This document shows, piece after piece, positions 44,213 through 55,985 of a stretch of DNA of 64,000 bases. Where the stretch lies: NCBI GenBank assembly GCA_030710605.1, contig CP092879.1, forward strand, positions 28,591,201 to 28,655,200, in the 5' to 3' direction. The DNA comes from Cordylochernes scorpioides (Eukaryota; Arthropoda; Arachnida; Pseudoscorpiones; Chernetidae). The stretch's first letter is position 1. Each line of letters starts with the position of its first letter. Both the position numbers and the translations under genes were made by a program. Below the pieces are notes generated by a model. It did not search any database. It was not told the DNA's origin and saw only the letters and a program-made list of their open reading frames with translations.

Positions 44213-44730
44213 TTTACAGTTTTCTCCAAGACCTTTACTTTAAAATAAACCGTCTTTATAGGCAATGTGTGAGTACTAAATCTTTTCATATTCTCTTTAA
44301 AAGTTTTAGATACTTTTTAAATGTATGCATAAAAATAAATTTTATTTCTAAATTTTCTGATTCAACTTATAGACTCCTTGATTTTAAACCTCCGTGTATC
44401 AATCAATTTAGATAATTGAAAGGAAAGGTTTCAGTAGACGAGTTTAGTGAATCAATGTAAGAATCTTTAACCACGAGATTTCGAAGATCCCTGCCTTTCA
44501 ACAGGTTTTGAGTCAAACTGATAATCTTTTCACCTATTGACAAGTAGATATACTTGAAGCATGTGCCTCTAAGATTGTCAGATTGAAGAAACTCTTCCAG
44601 TCAGACACACCAAGTATATTAGAGAATTTCAGACTCTACATCAAGCAGATATATTTTCCTTATAAATTAACTAAAGTTAATCTATTGAATTAATTTGATT
44701 ATTGTCTTCAAGGCAGGCTATTACATCTAT
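44213..44730. other. AT-rich spacer
   Basis: Nothing recognised. Confidence 0.5.
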
Positions 44731-44941
44731 AGACAAATCTTAAGAAAGTTGTATCTTTAAGCATGTATATCGGGATTAGGACAATAAATCTGAAAGATAT
44801 TTGATATACAGTGACCTTTATTGAAGATAAATGATATAACCAAGTGTGAACAAAATTATCTATGTCTCCATAAAAACAAAAAAAAACAGAAAAACGGCGA
44901 CACCAAAGACTTTCCCCTTCCTTATGTTTTGTCCATGAGTG
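44731..44941. mobile_element. MITE, copy 4
   Basis: Core AGCATGTATATCGGGATTAG and right end TTTTGTCCATGAGTG followed by TA. The left end is degraded (AGACAAATCTTAAGAAAGTT). Confidence 0.7.
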
Positions 44942-46089
44942 TATATGGTCAACCGATGTTGATAAATTGTTTAAAAGTTATTTATAATATATTTATTAAA
45001 TTATCTAAAAACCTTAAACGCAATAAGTTTCTTCATTTCCATAATATATTTATAGACTTTATCTAATAGACGCATTTTTGTATTTGGAGCATGATTCACA
45101 CGATTTTGGATATTTTAACTATTGTCTTTTCTTTTTTCAAATATGTTGACTTCGCTTAGACCTTTTTAAAGATACGGATCTCAAGGAAATTGATCAAACC
45201 TTATCTTTATTGATTACATGAGAGAGAACAAAATAAATGAGAAACTTTTATAACAATAATAAACAAAGAGAAACCTATCTTCTTCTTACGGTTAGCACCT
45301 ATTTACTTGTGATCTTACACACATACTCTGTGAGCAATTAATTAATTAAACTTTACATATATATACAACACAGACGTTCCCCTATGTATAAGCCTCAAAA
45401 CAGCAAGTCCAAGGCAATCTGCGCATTTTCGTAGTTTATCCTTAGAGAGACTCATCGTTGGCATATCCGCCTCCATGTCTTCACTTTCACAAAATCCTAC
45501 AGCTGTTACTGCAATGTTAAACTATCGGGAAGGCATTATTCATTACAGTGTGAACCCTCTTCGCATTTTTGCCATTTAGATCTTTAAAACCGCTCTAATA
45601 TCGATGTGGGATATGTTTTATTTGAATATCCTGCAATATAGAATAATATTCTTGGCCAAGCTTTTTGAGGAAAAAATAAACTATGGAGATATAATGAACT
45701 GTACTTCAAATTAATAAGTGTGAATTACATTTTTATGTATCATTGGAACTTTCCTTATTTCTAGCGCAGCAAATTTTTTTACCAAAATTATTTAACCAAT
45801 AATGAACATATTTCATGTAATACAGAATGTTTCATGTGCTTTAAATAGGACGAATGGAGTTTTAATCCAATTGAAATACATCGAAGATCATTTTATTTAT
45901 TAGCCAACATATAATTGGTAAATTTATAACTACCATTTCTATATTTTTGAACCTAAAAATACAATCACTCGCTCTTTTGATATCTTTCCGAAGTATGGTG
46001 AAATTCATGAAATGAACATTTTTCTCAACAATAAAGATAAATAAAGGTCGCCTCGCTCTTCAAAATAGAAGCCCAAGCTATGTGCCATC
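44942..46089. other. AT-rich spacer
   Basis: No coding or RNA features seen. Confidence 0.55.
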
Positions 46090-46245
46090 TATTGACTGTC
46101 TCCGGTAACTAGCGGACTCAGGTGACAAAGGCTCAACACCAGATTTGGAAAACTGAGAAGCGTCCACCTAGAGACCATGGTTTCGGACTAATTACCCTTG
46201 TCAGTCCAGGATGGGCTCTGGTTTCATGAGATCTACAAAATATCA
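46090..46245. repeat. Dispersed repeat (pairs with 23896-24045)
   Basis: Second copy of the ~150-bp repeat, same orientation. Confidence 0.6.
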
Positions 46246-46439
46246 AATAAAATTGTTATTAATATATATAACTGAAGAGAGAGAGGTTTCTCTAGTTTTA
46301 TATTTAAGTGACCCAATCCATTTGTGACTGTGTGAAGGAAGTCAACAAGTCCCGGAGAATTACCACGTTCTATGTATCAATATCTGGACAGGAAAAGGAA
46401 ATAAGCCAGTATTATCCTTTATGCAAATCTATGTCACAT

Positions 46440-47300
46440 CCTCGAAATACTGAATTAGCATGGCTAATGTAAGTTACACGACAATACAACCTAGGTATCC
46501 AATGTGTGTGAGCCGTCTATTATTGTAGTAGGTCTAACGTGGGGTAGAATACAATACCATAAAGAAAGGATATCCAATCAATCAAATTGTTCAAGTGATG
46601 TAGTATGACTTAGGTTAGTTACAATAAAATTAGGTGTACTGGCTATACAGTGAGACAAAGAACGTCTAATGATGTTTCATATTCAGTGGTAGGTATGATA
46701 GAAAACAGTACAACGTGGAAGTATACTCTCGGGAAGAAGCAGGATAATGTGTGTATTGTGATGTAATATGACTTAGAGAGATGAGTTACAATGCAATCGA
46801 GGTATACTGACTATACAGTCGTTGTTATTTTCGTGTCCAATGAAGAGCCTCAGATGTCTCCATGAATCTCTATCACAGCAGTCGCAATGTCCACTATCTT
46901 GGGTGTGTAAAGCTTCTGTTCTAGGTCCATGTCAATTTTCTGCAAGGCTACGGCCATTGCTGGGTATGAGAACAGTGATTTGTATAATTATTGGGAGGTA
47001 TAATTACAAAAGATCACCACTTGGAATTGTTTTCCTCGGTATAAGGAAGGACGATTGTAGTTATGTAATATGACTTCGATGAGTTGCAACACAACCGAGG
47101 TGTACTGGCTATACAGTGATGCTGTGTAATCAGCGGGAAGTATATAGTACAATACTGCAACATATGGGAATGTACTCTCCGGTAAAAGGAAGGTCGTGTC
47201 TGTAGTGATGTAGTAAAGGTAAATGAGAAAGTTACAATAGAATTTACCGCGAGTAGCTACCCAGTGGTCGAAGGGCCATTAAGTGATATAGTGTGAGGTG
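46440..47300. repeat. Degenerate long-period tandem repeat
   Basis: The words GTAATATGACTT / GTAGTATGACTT, AGTTACAAT, CGAGGTGTACTGGCTATACA and GTACTCTC recur in the same order at about 46600-46740, 46765-46820, 47065-47180 and 47210-47280. Periods are irregular (about 130-300 bp). Old and diverged. The 83-aa frame at 46822 lies within it. Confidence 0.6.
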
Positions 47301-47478
47301 CAATACAATATAGAATAGGTGTTTGGTCCCGGCTAGGTATTATATAGGCCTTGTTGGTTTTGAACACATTGTTAATTTATGTCAAAAATCGATACAATTT
47401 TAAAGTCTAAGCAACAGAATAAGAAAGTATATCTAGACGGCTATACATAGCCGATGAGACAAAGGAGATGCACTATCT

Positions 47479-47578
47479 NNNNNNNNNNNNNNNNNNNNNN
47501 NNNNNNNNNNNNNNNNNNNNNNNNNNNNNNNNNNNNNNNNNNNNNNNNNNNNNNNNNNNNNNNNNNNNNNNNNNNNNN
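47479..47578. other. Assembly gap (100 N)
   Basis: Exactly 100 N between non-satellite sequence on the left and satellite on the right; satellite size here is therefore unknown. Confidence 1.
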
Positions 47579-49400
47579 CACACAGGTTTATTTGAAGAAG
47601 AAAAGAGACCCAGATACAGGAATATATATGTTTTATTTAAAGAAAAACAGAGACTCAGAAACGGAGAAAACACAGGTTTTTTAAAAGAAGAATAACGACT
47701 TAGAGACGGGTATTACACAGGTTTTATTTAAAGAAGAACATAGATTCAGAGGTGAGGATACACATTGTTTATTAAAATAAAAACAGAGACTTAAAGATGT
47801 TTGATACACAGATTTCTTTAAAAAATGAACATCGACTCAGAGACAGGAGGGATACATAGGTTTTAATAAAAGAAGAACATAGACTAAGAGATGAGAGATA
47901 CACAGGGGTTTATTAAAAGAACAATTGATACCCAGAGACAAGTCATACACAGGTTTTTTTAAAAGAATAATATAGATTAAGATATGAAGGATATACAGGT
48001 TTCATTAAAAGAAGAACAGAGACGAGGAATACACAGATTTATTTAAAGAAGAAAAGAGACTCAGAGATGGGGAATACAGTTTTTTAAAAGAAGAACATAG
48101 ACCTAGAGATAGGAGATACGCATTTTTATTAAAAGAAGAACAGATACTCTGAGACAGGTTATACACAGGTTTTATTAAAAGACGAATATAGACTAAGAGA
48201 TGAGGGATACACCGTTTTTTTTTTAAAGAAAAACAGAGACTCAGAAATGGGAAACACACAGGTTTTATTTAGAGAAGCACAGAGCCGGGGGAATACACAG
48301 GTTTTATTTAAAGAATAACAGAGACGGCGAATACACAGGTGTTATTTAAGGTAGAAGAGAGACTCAGAAACGGAGATTTCACGAGTATTATAAGGTAGAA
48401 CAGAGACTCAGAGTTGGGGATACACAGCTTTGATTAAGAAATGTACAGAGACTCAAAGACGGGGAATACACATTTTTATTTGAAGAAGAACAGGGACTCA
48501 GAGACAGGGGATACACAGGTTTTATTTGAGGGGAGAACAGAGACTCAGAGACGGGGGATACACATGTTTTATTTAAAGATGAACAGCGACTCAGAGACAG
48601 GGGATACACAGGGTTTATCTAATTAAAAACAGAGACTCAGAGACGGGGGGATACACAGGTTTTATTTGAAGAAGAACATAGACTCAGAGACGGGGAAATG
48701 CACAGGTCTTATTTAAAGAAAAACAGAATCTCTGAGACGGGGGATAAACATGGTTTGTTTAAAGAAGAACAGAGATTCAGAGACGGGGATACACATGTTT
48801 TATTTAAAGAAGAACAGAGACTCAGAGACTAGGGATACACAGGTTATCTAAGAGACGGGGAATGCACAGGTTCTATTTAAAGTAGAAGAGATTTAGAGAT
48901 GGTGAAAATACTGGTTTCATATAAAGTTGAACAGAGACTTAGAGACGGGGAATGCACAGGTTTTATTTATAGTTAAACAGAGACTCAGCGACGTGGAAAG
49001 CCCAGGTTTTATTTAAAGAAGAACAGAGAATCATAAAGGTGGGGTACACATGTTTTATTTAAATAAGAGGAGAGACTCTTAAACGAGGTAAACACATACT
49101 TTATTAAAAGAACAACAGAGACGGGGTATACACTGGTTTCATTTAGGGAAGAACAGATTATCAGAAACGGGGGATTCACATGTTTTATATAGACAAGAAG
49201 AGAAACCTCTAGACAGGTGTGATACACAGGTTTAATTTGAGAAAGAACAGAAACACAGAGAACTGGGGTACGCAGGTTTTATTTAGAGAAGAACAGAGAC
49301 TCTGAGAAGGAGAAAACAGGTTTTATTTGAAAAAAAAACAGAGACTTAGAGACGGAGAATACACATTTTTTTTTAAGATGAACAGCGACTCAGAGACAGA
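47579..49400. repeat. Satellite array 3, ~46-bp monomer
   Basis: Same monomer as arrays 1 and 2. 47579-47720 and 47800-48010 are nearly identical to 3180-3310 and 3840-4040, with the intervening sequence shortened, so whole multi-monomer blocks have been copied between arrays. Confidence 0.95.
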
Positions 49401-49404
49401 GAGA

Positions 49405-51279
49405 GAAAGAGGTTGAAACTTATTTATTACAATGCTCATATAAGATTATATATGGGTAATTACAAAATTTAATAAATACGAATAAATGAGATTATATTAT
49501 GATAAATATAGGAATAAATAAATAAAAATATATAAAGATAATTGATAAAGATAAATACAAGTCGCCATTTGTGTCGCCCACCTCGAGAAAGTCTCTGCCA
49601 CCGGTGGACTGTGAGAGTTCTCTACCACAGAGTAGGCAGGTCGATAAAATAGCTAGCAATACCCAACTCAAGACCAAGATAGTACTTGTAGATGGTAGCC
49701 TTCGCCACACTTGTGATATTTATTGTCTCGGGATGGAGGCCGACGCCGAACAGCCAGGCCTGCAGTTCCAGGGCCACTTCGCAGGCGACGAACACCTCCC
49801 TAAGCAGGGGTCGCACGGCTCGTCAACTCCAATATCTGTGGGTCAGCGATCCGTCGTTGGACCCACAGGCGGTACAGTTGACACGCCTCGAGGCAGGATA
49901 GTCAGGATGGGGTAGCACGTGGAGGGCCAGCCGTATGGCGACATCAGCGTTGTGCCCCGAGAAGCAGTTCCGACGCAGGTGGCCCAAGGTATGGTGCAGG
50001 ACACCTCCACAGTGGAGGTCCATCGCACAGAAAGTTCGGCAGCAGGATGCTCCTTCAGCCGTGCCGAATCCTGTACCCGGCCTCTGGCTGGTGAGGCGGG
50101 TAATGGGGGTCGCCGATTCCCACAGGACGATTGTCTACGCCTTATACTCCGCATGATAGCTGGAGCTGGTGTTTTCCTGCAGGAATGGCTGACAGAAGGC
50201 CCCCAGGTGCTCAGCGTCCAGGAGCGCGGACCGCGTTGAGCGCGCTAGTGCAGGGGCGCCATCTTAGAAGTCCCCGACAGTCGCCTGTAGCCAGCGGTCG
50301 GGAGCCAGCAGGTCTGGCACCGCAGAAACCTGTTGTCGCCTCGAAGACGCAAAGAGCTCAGGCTGGCATGATGGAGAATTCGGTGGTTCAGCTCAAGAAT
50401 GCTGGACACGGATTCTCAGAGACTCAGCAGCCCCTTTCTCCTCGGTGAGAGTCAGACGTCAGGGCCGGCGATGTCATTCACGCCCGACAGCGGACCAGTC
50501 AAGAGTAGCCGTTGGCTGCCCCGCGCAGAGAAGCCTGAACGCCCTTCAGGCAGGCAAGCCGAAGCTGGCCCGCGATGTCGAGCAGGCCGAAGCCACCCTC
50601 GGTGTCTGGGCGAGCCAGGATGCCTCCAAGAAGCCACGAGACTCGGCTCGTACCCCACACGAAGCGCGCCTGCAAACGGCCGATGGTGACTTAAGGTGAA
50701 AAGTAACCGTGGAGGTGGTGTAGGATGGAACCCAGGGCCAATCAGTTGGCAGCGCGGGCACGACCCACCAGATACAGTCCGCGAGCGAAGGGAGTCCACC
50801 TCGCGATGGCTCGCTCCAGCAACCCCATCAAGTAGGCGGCCAGGAAGGCAACGGTGTTCCCGGCGGTGATCGTGCAGCCCAGGATATTTAGCGATTCGGA
50901 CGTCTAGGAAATCCCCAGAGAAGAATCGGTCCGGTGCTTTCAGAAACCGAACCAGAGCCCGCAGCTCTTGCGAAATTGACAGCCACCGCGGAGGCCATGC
51001 TGAACTCCTCGAAGATCAGGGAACGAGTTCAAACTGAGCGTCGTCCCTGATGAAGAGTACGCTGTCATCCGCATAGGCGACCACTCTGCCGTAGCCCAAG
51101 ATCCTCTGTAGGCGGCGTAAGAGTGGCCCAACTCTGATGCTGCCCTGCCTCACCCCGTTGAGAAACGGGAAGGCTTTGGCGTAGACATCACCGACCCGGA
51201 TGGAGGCGTCTGCCCCGCTCCAGAAGGGCGAACAGGTAGTTCCTGCTCAGGGTATCGAACGCCGACTTCAGGTCCAGTT
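49405..51279 (-). mobile_element. LINE copy B, with 3' end, 5'-truncated
   Basis: Minus strand. The AT-rich 3' untranslated region (49405-49560) ends in TTTCAACCTC against the satellite. Then, from right to left, it encodes the RT catalytic region (YADD at 51075-51064, with Asp-Asp kept but Ile to Ser after it), the thumb and C-terminus, and a cysteine motif (NCTAC...) followed by LQAWLFGVGLHPE and ATIYKYYLG. 5' truncation at 51279, exactly inside GACTTCAGGTCCAG, is typical for LINE integration. Several frameshifts and a deletion near 51140. Confidence 0.8.
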
Positions 51280-52589
51280 TTTATTAAAAGAAAAACATAT
51301 ATTAAAAGTTGGACGATCCAAAGTTATTTTTTTTTAAAGAACAAAGACTCAGAAATTGGGAATACACAGGTTTATTTGAAGAAGAACAGGGACTCAGAGA
51401 AGGGGGATACATAGGTTTTTTTAAGGAAAAACAGAGACTGATAAATGGGGAATACAAAGGTGTATTTGAAAATCAACATAGACTCAGAGACGGGTATAAC
51501 AAAGGTTTCATTAAAGAATAACAGAGACTCAGAGACGGGTAATACACAGTTTCTATTAAAAGAAGAGCATAGACTAAGAATTGAAAAATACTTAGATTTT
51601 TAAAAGAAATGCATAAACTGGGAATACACATGTTTTATTTAAAATAAAACAGAGGCTCAGATAAGAAAAATATACATGTTTTATATAGGGAAGAACATGA
51701 GATTCAGAGACGGGAAATACACAGGTTTTTTTAAGGTAAAACATTGACACAGAGGTGGGGAAAACACAGGTTTTTTTAAAAGTAGGGTAGAGACTCAGAG
51801 ACGTGGGATACGCAGGTTTTATTACAAGAAGAACATAGACTCAGATGGGATATACACAGTTTTAAAAGAAACAGAGATTCAGAGACGCGTGATACACAGA
51901 TTTTATTGAAAGAAGACTATAAACTTTTAAATGGGGAATTCACAGTTTTTTAAAAGAAGAACAGAGACTCAGAGATGGGAAATACAGAGGTTTCATTAAA
52001 AGAAGGAAAGATACTAAGAGACAGGTCATACACAGGTTTTATTAAAAGGAGAATATAGACTAAGAGATGAGGGATACACAGTTTTTTAAAAGAAGAACAG
52101 AGACTCAGAGAGGTTAAATACACATGATTTATTTAAAGAAGAAAAGAGACTCAGATACGCTAATACACAGGTTTTATTTAAAGAAGAAAAGAGACTCAGA
52201 GATGGGAATAAATATGTTTTATTTAAAGAAGAACAGAGAATCAGATACGGAGAAAACACAGGATATATTTAAAGAAAAACAACGACTAAGAGACGGGTGA
52301 TACACAGGTTTTATTAAAAGAAGATCATTGATTAAGAGATAGGGAAGCACTGTTTTTTAAAAGAAGAACATAGACGGGAAATCCACAGGTTATTTAAGGA
52401 AGATCAATGACTTAATGTTAGGGACACACATGTTTTATTAGAAAAAGAACAGAGATTCATAGACGGGGGGATACACAGATATTCTTAGAAAAACATATAC
52501 TCAGAGCTGGAGATACACATGTTTCATTAAAATACACAGGTTTTATTAAAAGAAAAATATAGATTAAGAGACGGGGAATACTCAGGTTT
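51280..52589. repeat. Satellite array 4a, ~46-bp monomer
   Basis: Same satellite. Continues after a 77-bp retroposon insertion. Confidence 0.95.
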
Positions 52590-52666
52590 GATGATGTGTA
52601 AATACGGCGAATCCTATATGGGGCGGAATGCCCTAAATAAAGGGTTTTGTTGTTGTTGTTGTTGTT
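52590..52666 (+). mobile_element. 5'-truncated retroposon with (TTG)n tail in satellite
   Basis: Flanked by a 14-bp duplication GAATACTCAGGTTT (52576-52589 and 52667-52680) made of satellite sequence. It ends CCCTAAATAAAGGGTTTTG then (TTG)n. A simple-repeat tail of this type is typical of RTE-like LINEs and their SINEs. Confidence 0.85.
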
Positions 52667-52680
52667 GAATACTCAGGTTT

Positions 52681-55600
52681 TATTTAAAGAAGAACAGAGA
52701 CGTGAATACACCGATTTTTAAAAAGAAGAACAGAAACACAGAGACGGGGTAAACACAGGTTAATACACAAGTTTTATTTGTAGAAGAACAGAGCCGGGGA
52801 ATACACAGGTTTTATTTGAAGAAGAACAGAGACGATGAATACACAGGCTTTATTTGAAGAAGAAAAGAGATTCAGAGACGAAGAATACACAGGTTTTATT
52901 TAGAGTATAATAACACCCAAAGACGGGATACACAGGTTTTATTGAAAGATAAACATAGACTCAGAGGTGGGAGATACACAGGTTTTAATTAAAAGAAGAA
53001 CCGAGAACCAGAGATAGAGATACGCAGTTTTTATTAGAATAAAAACATTGAATAAAAGGTGGGGGATACACAGGTTGTTTTAATATGAAGAACATAGACT
53101 CAGAGACGGGTTATATACAGGTGTATTTTAAGAAGAACAGAGACTCAGAGATGGAGAAATACACAGGATTTATTTAAAGAAGAAAAGAGACTCAGATACG
53201 CTAATACACAGGTTTTATTTAAAGAATAAAAGAGACTCAGAGATGGAAATAAATATGTTTTATTCAAAGAAGAACAGAGAATCAGATACGGAGAAAACAC
53301 AGGATATATATAAAGAAAAACAACGACTAAGAGACGGGTGATACACAGGTTTTATTAAAGGAAGAACATAGATTAAGAGATAGGGAAGCACTGTTTTTTA
53401 AAAGAAGAACATAGACGGGAAATCCACAGGTTATTTAAGGAAGATCAATGACTTAATGTTGGGGACACACATGTTTTATGAGAAAAATAACAGAGATTCA
53501 TAGACGGGGGGATACACAGATTTTTTGAAGAAAAACAAATACTCAGAGGTGGAGATACACATGTTTCATTAAAATAAGAGACGGGAAATACGCAGGTTTA
53601 TTTAAAGAAAAAATGAGACTCAGCGACGGTAAATACACAGGTTTTATTTGAAGTAGAACAGACATTCAGACACAGGAAATACACAGCTTTTCAAAAGAAG
53701 AAAAGAGAAACAGAGACGAGGGGGATACACGTTTTATTCAAAGAAGAACATAGACTCAGAGATGTGGAGATACACATGTATTATTTATAAAATAACATAG
53801 ACTAAGAAATGAGGGATACACTAATTTTATTAAAAGAAAAACAGAAACTTAGAGACGGGGAATACAGAGGTTTTATTCAAAGAAGAATTTAACTCAGAGA
53901 CTAGGAATAAACATGTTTTATTTGAGAGAAGAACATAATCTTGGAGAAGGGGGATACACAAATTTTATTTAAAGAAGAACAGAGACTCTGAGTTGAGGAA
54001 TACACTGGTTCATTTAAAGAAAAACATAGACTCAGAGACGGGAAATACACTAGTTTTATTTGAAGCACAACAGAGACTTAGAGACGGGGAAATCACATAT
54101 TCTATATAGGGAAGAACATAAGATTCAGAGACGAGAAATACAAAGGTTTTAATAAAAGAAGAACAGAGACTCACAGACGGGTGATACACAGGTTGTAATA
54201 AAAGAAGAACAGAGACTCACAGACGGGGAAAACACAAGTTTAATTTAAAGAAGATCAATGATTCAGAGATAGGGAATACAGAGGTTTTATTAAAAGAAAA
54301 GCATAGACTCAGTGGTAGGAGATAAACAGGTTTTATTAAAAGAAAAACAGATACTCAGCGACGGGCGATTCACGCGTTTTCATCAAAATAAGAACAGAGA
54401 ATCAGAGATGGAAGATACACAGGTTTTATTAAATGTAAAACATAGACTAAGAGATGAGGGATACACAGGTTTTATTGAAATAAAAACCTAGACTCAGAGA
54501 ATGAGAATACACAGGTTTTATTTTAAAGAAGATAAGAGACGCGAAATACACTGGTTTATTTAAAGAAGAACAGAAACTCAGACACGGGGAATACACAGGT
54601 TTTATTTAAAGTAGAACATAGACTCAGAGACGGGAAATTTACAGTTTTTCAAAAGAATAACAGAGACACAGAAATGGGGAATACACAGGTTTATTTAAAG
54701 AAGAACAGAGATTGAGAGCTGGGGAATACACATGTTCTGTTTGAAGAAATAAATAGACTCAGAGACGGGGAATTCACAGGTGTTATTAAAAGAAAAACAC
54801 TGGTTAAGAGATGTGGGATACACTGTTTAAAAAAAAAAGATCAGAGACTCAGATATAGGTCATACACAGTTTTATTAAAAGAAGAATGTAGACTAAGAAA
54901 TGAGGTATACATAGTTTTATAAAAGAAGAACAGAGACTCAGCTACGGGCGATACAAAAGTATTGTAGTATTAATGAAGAACAGAGACGGGGAATACACAT
55001 GTTTCATTAAAAGAAGAACATTGACTCAGAGATAGGGAATACACAGTTTTTCAAAAGAATAACATAGACCCAGAGAGAGGAGATACGCATTTTTTATTAA
55101 AAGAAGAACAGATACTCAGAGACAGGTCATACACAAATTTTATTAAAAGAAGAATATAGACTAAGAGACGAGGGATACACAGTTTTTTAAAAGAAGAACT
55201 GAGTCTCAGAGATGGGAGACACACAGGTTTTATTTAGAGAAGCACAGAGCGGGAATACACAGGTTTTATTTAAATAAGAACAGAGAAGGGAAATACACCG
55301 GTGTTATTTAAGGTGGTAGAGAGACTCAGAAACGGGAAATTTACGGTTTTTATTAAAAGTAGAAAAGAGATTCAGAGTTGGGGATACACAGGTTTCATTA
55401 AGAAAAGAGCAGAGACTCAAAAAAGGGGGTTACACATTTTTTAATTAAAGAAGAACAGAGACTCAGAGACCGATAATACACAGGTATTATTTGAGAGAAA
55501 AACAGAGACTCAGAGACGGGGGGATATACATGTTTTATTTGAAGAAGAACAGAGACTCAAGACTGGGAAAAAACATGTTTTATTCAAAGAAGAATAGAGA

Positions 55601-55985
55601 CTCAGATACGGGGGATACACATGTTTTATTTAAAGATAAAAAGAGACTCAGAGATAAGGGATACACAGGGTTTATTTAATTAAGAACAGAGAATCAGAGA
55701 CGGGGGGATACACAGGTTTTATTTAAAGAAAAACAGAATCTCAGAGACGGAGTATAAACATGTTTTATTTAAAGAAGAACAGAGACTCAGAGACTAGGGA
55801 TACACAGGGTTATCTAAAGTAGAACAGAGACTTAGAGAACGGGAATGAACAGGTTCTATTTAAGGTAGAACAGACACTTAGAGATGGTGAAAATACAGGT
55901 TTCATTTTAAGTTGAACAGAGACTTAGAGACAGGGAATGGACAGGTTTCATTTAGAGTTAAACAGAGACTCAGGGACGTGGGAAA
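52681..55985. repeat. Satellite array 4b, ~46-bp monomer
   Basis: Contains higher-order duplication: about 52130-52480 recurs as 53160-53560 with few changes (for example AGGATATAT...AAAGAAAAACAACGACTAAG), showing that blocks of several monomers were duplicated. Confidence 0.95.

Noticed and set aside
49571..50799. Several plus-strand frames of 70-115 aa in the LINE region
   Set aside because: The RT, the cysteine motif and the C-terminal motifs all read on the minus strand; plus frames are GC-driven shadows.
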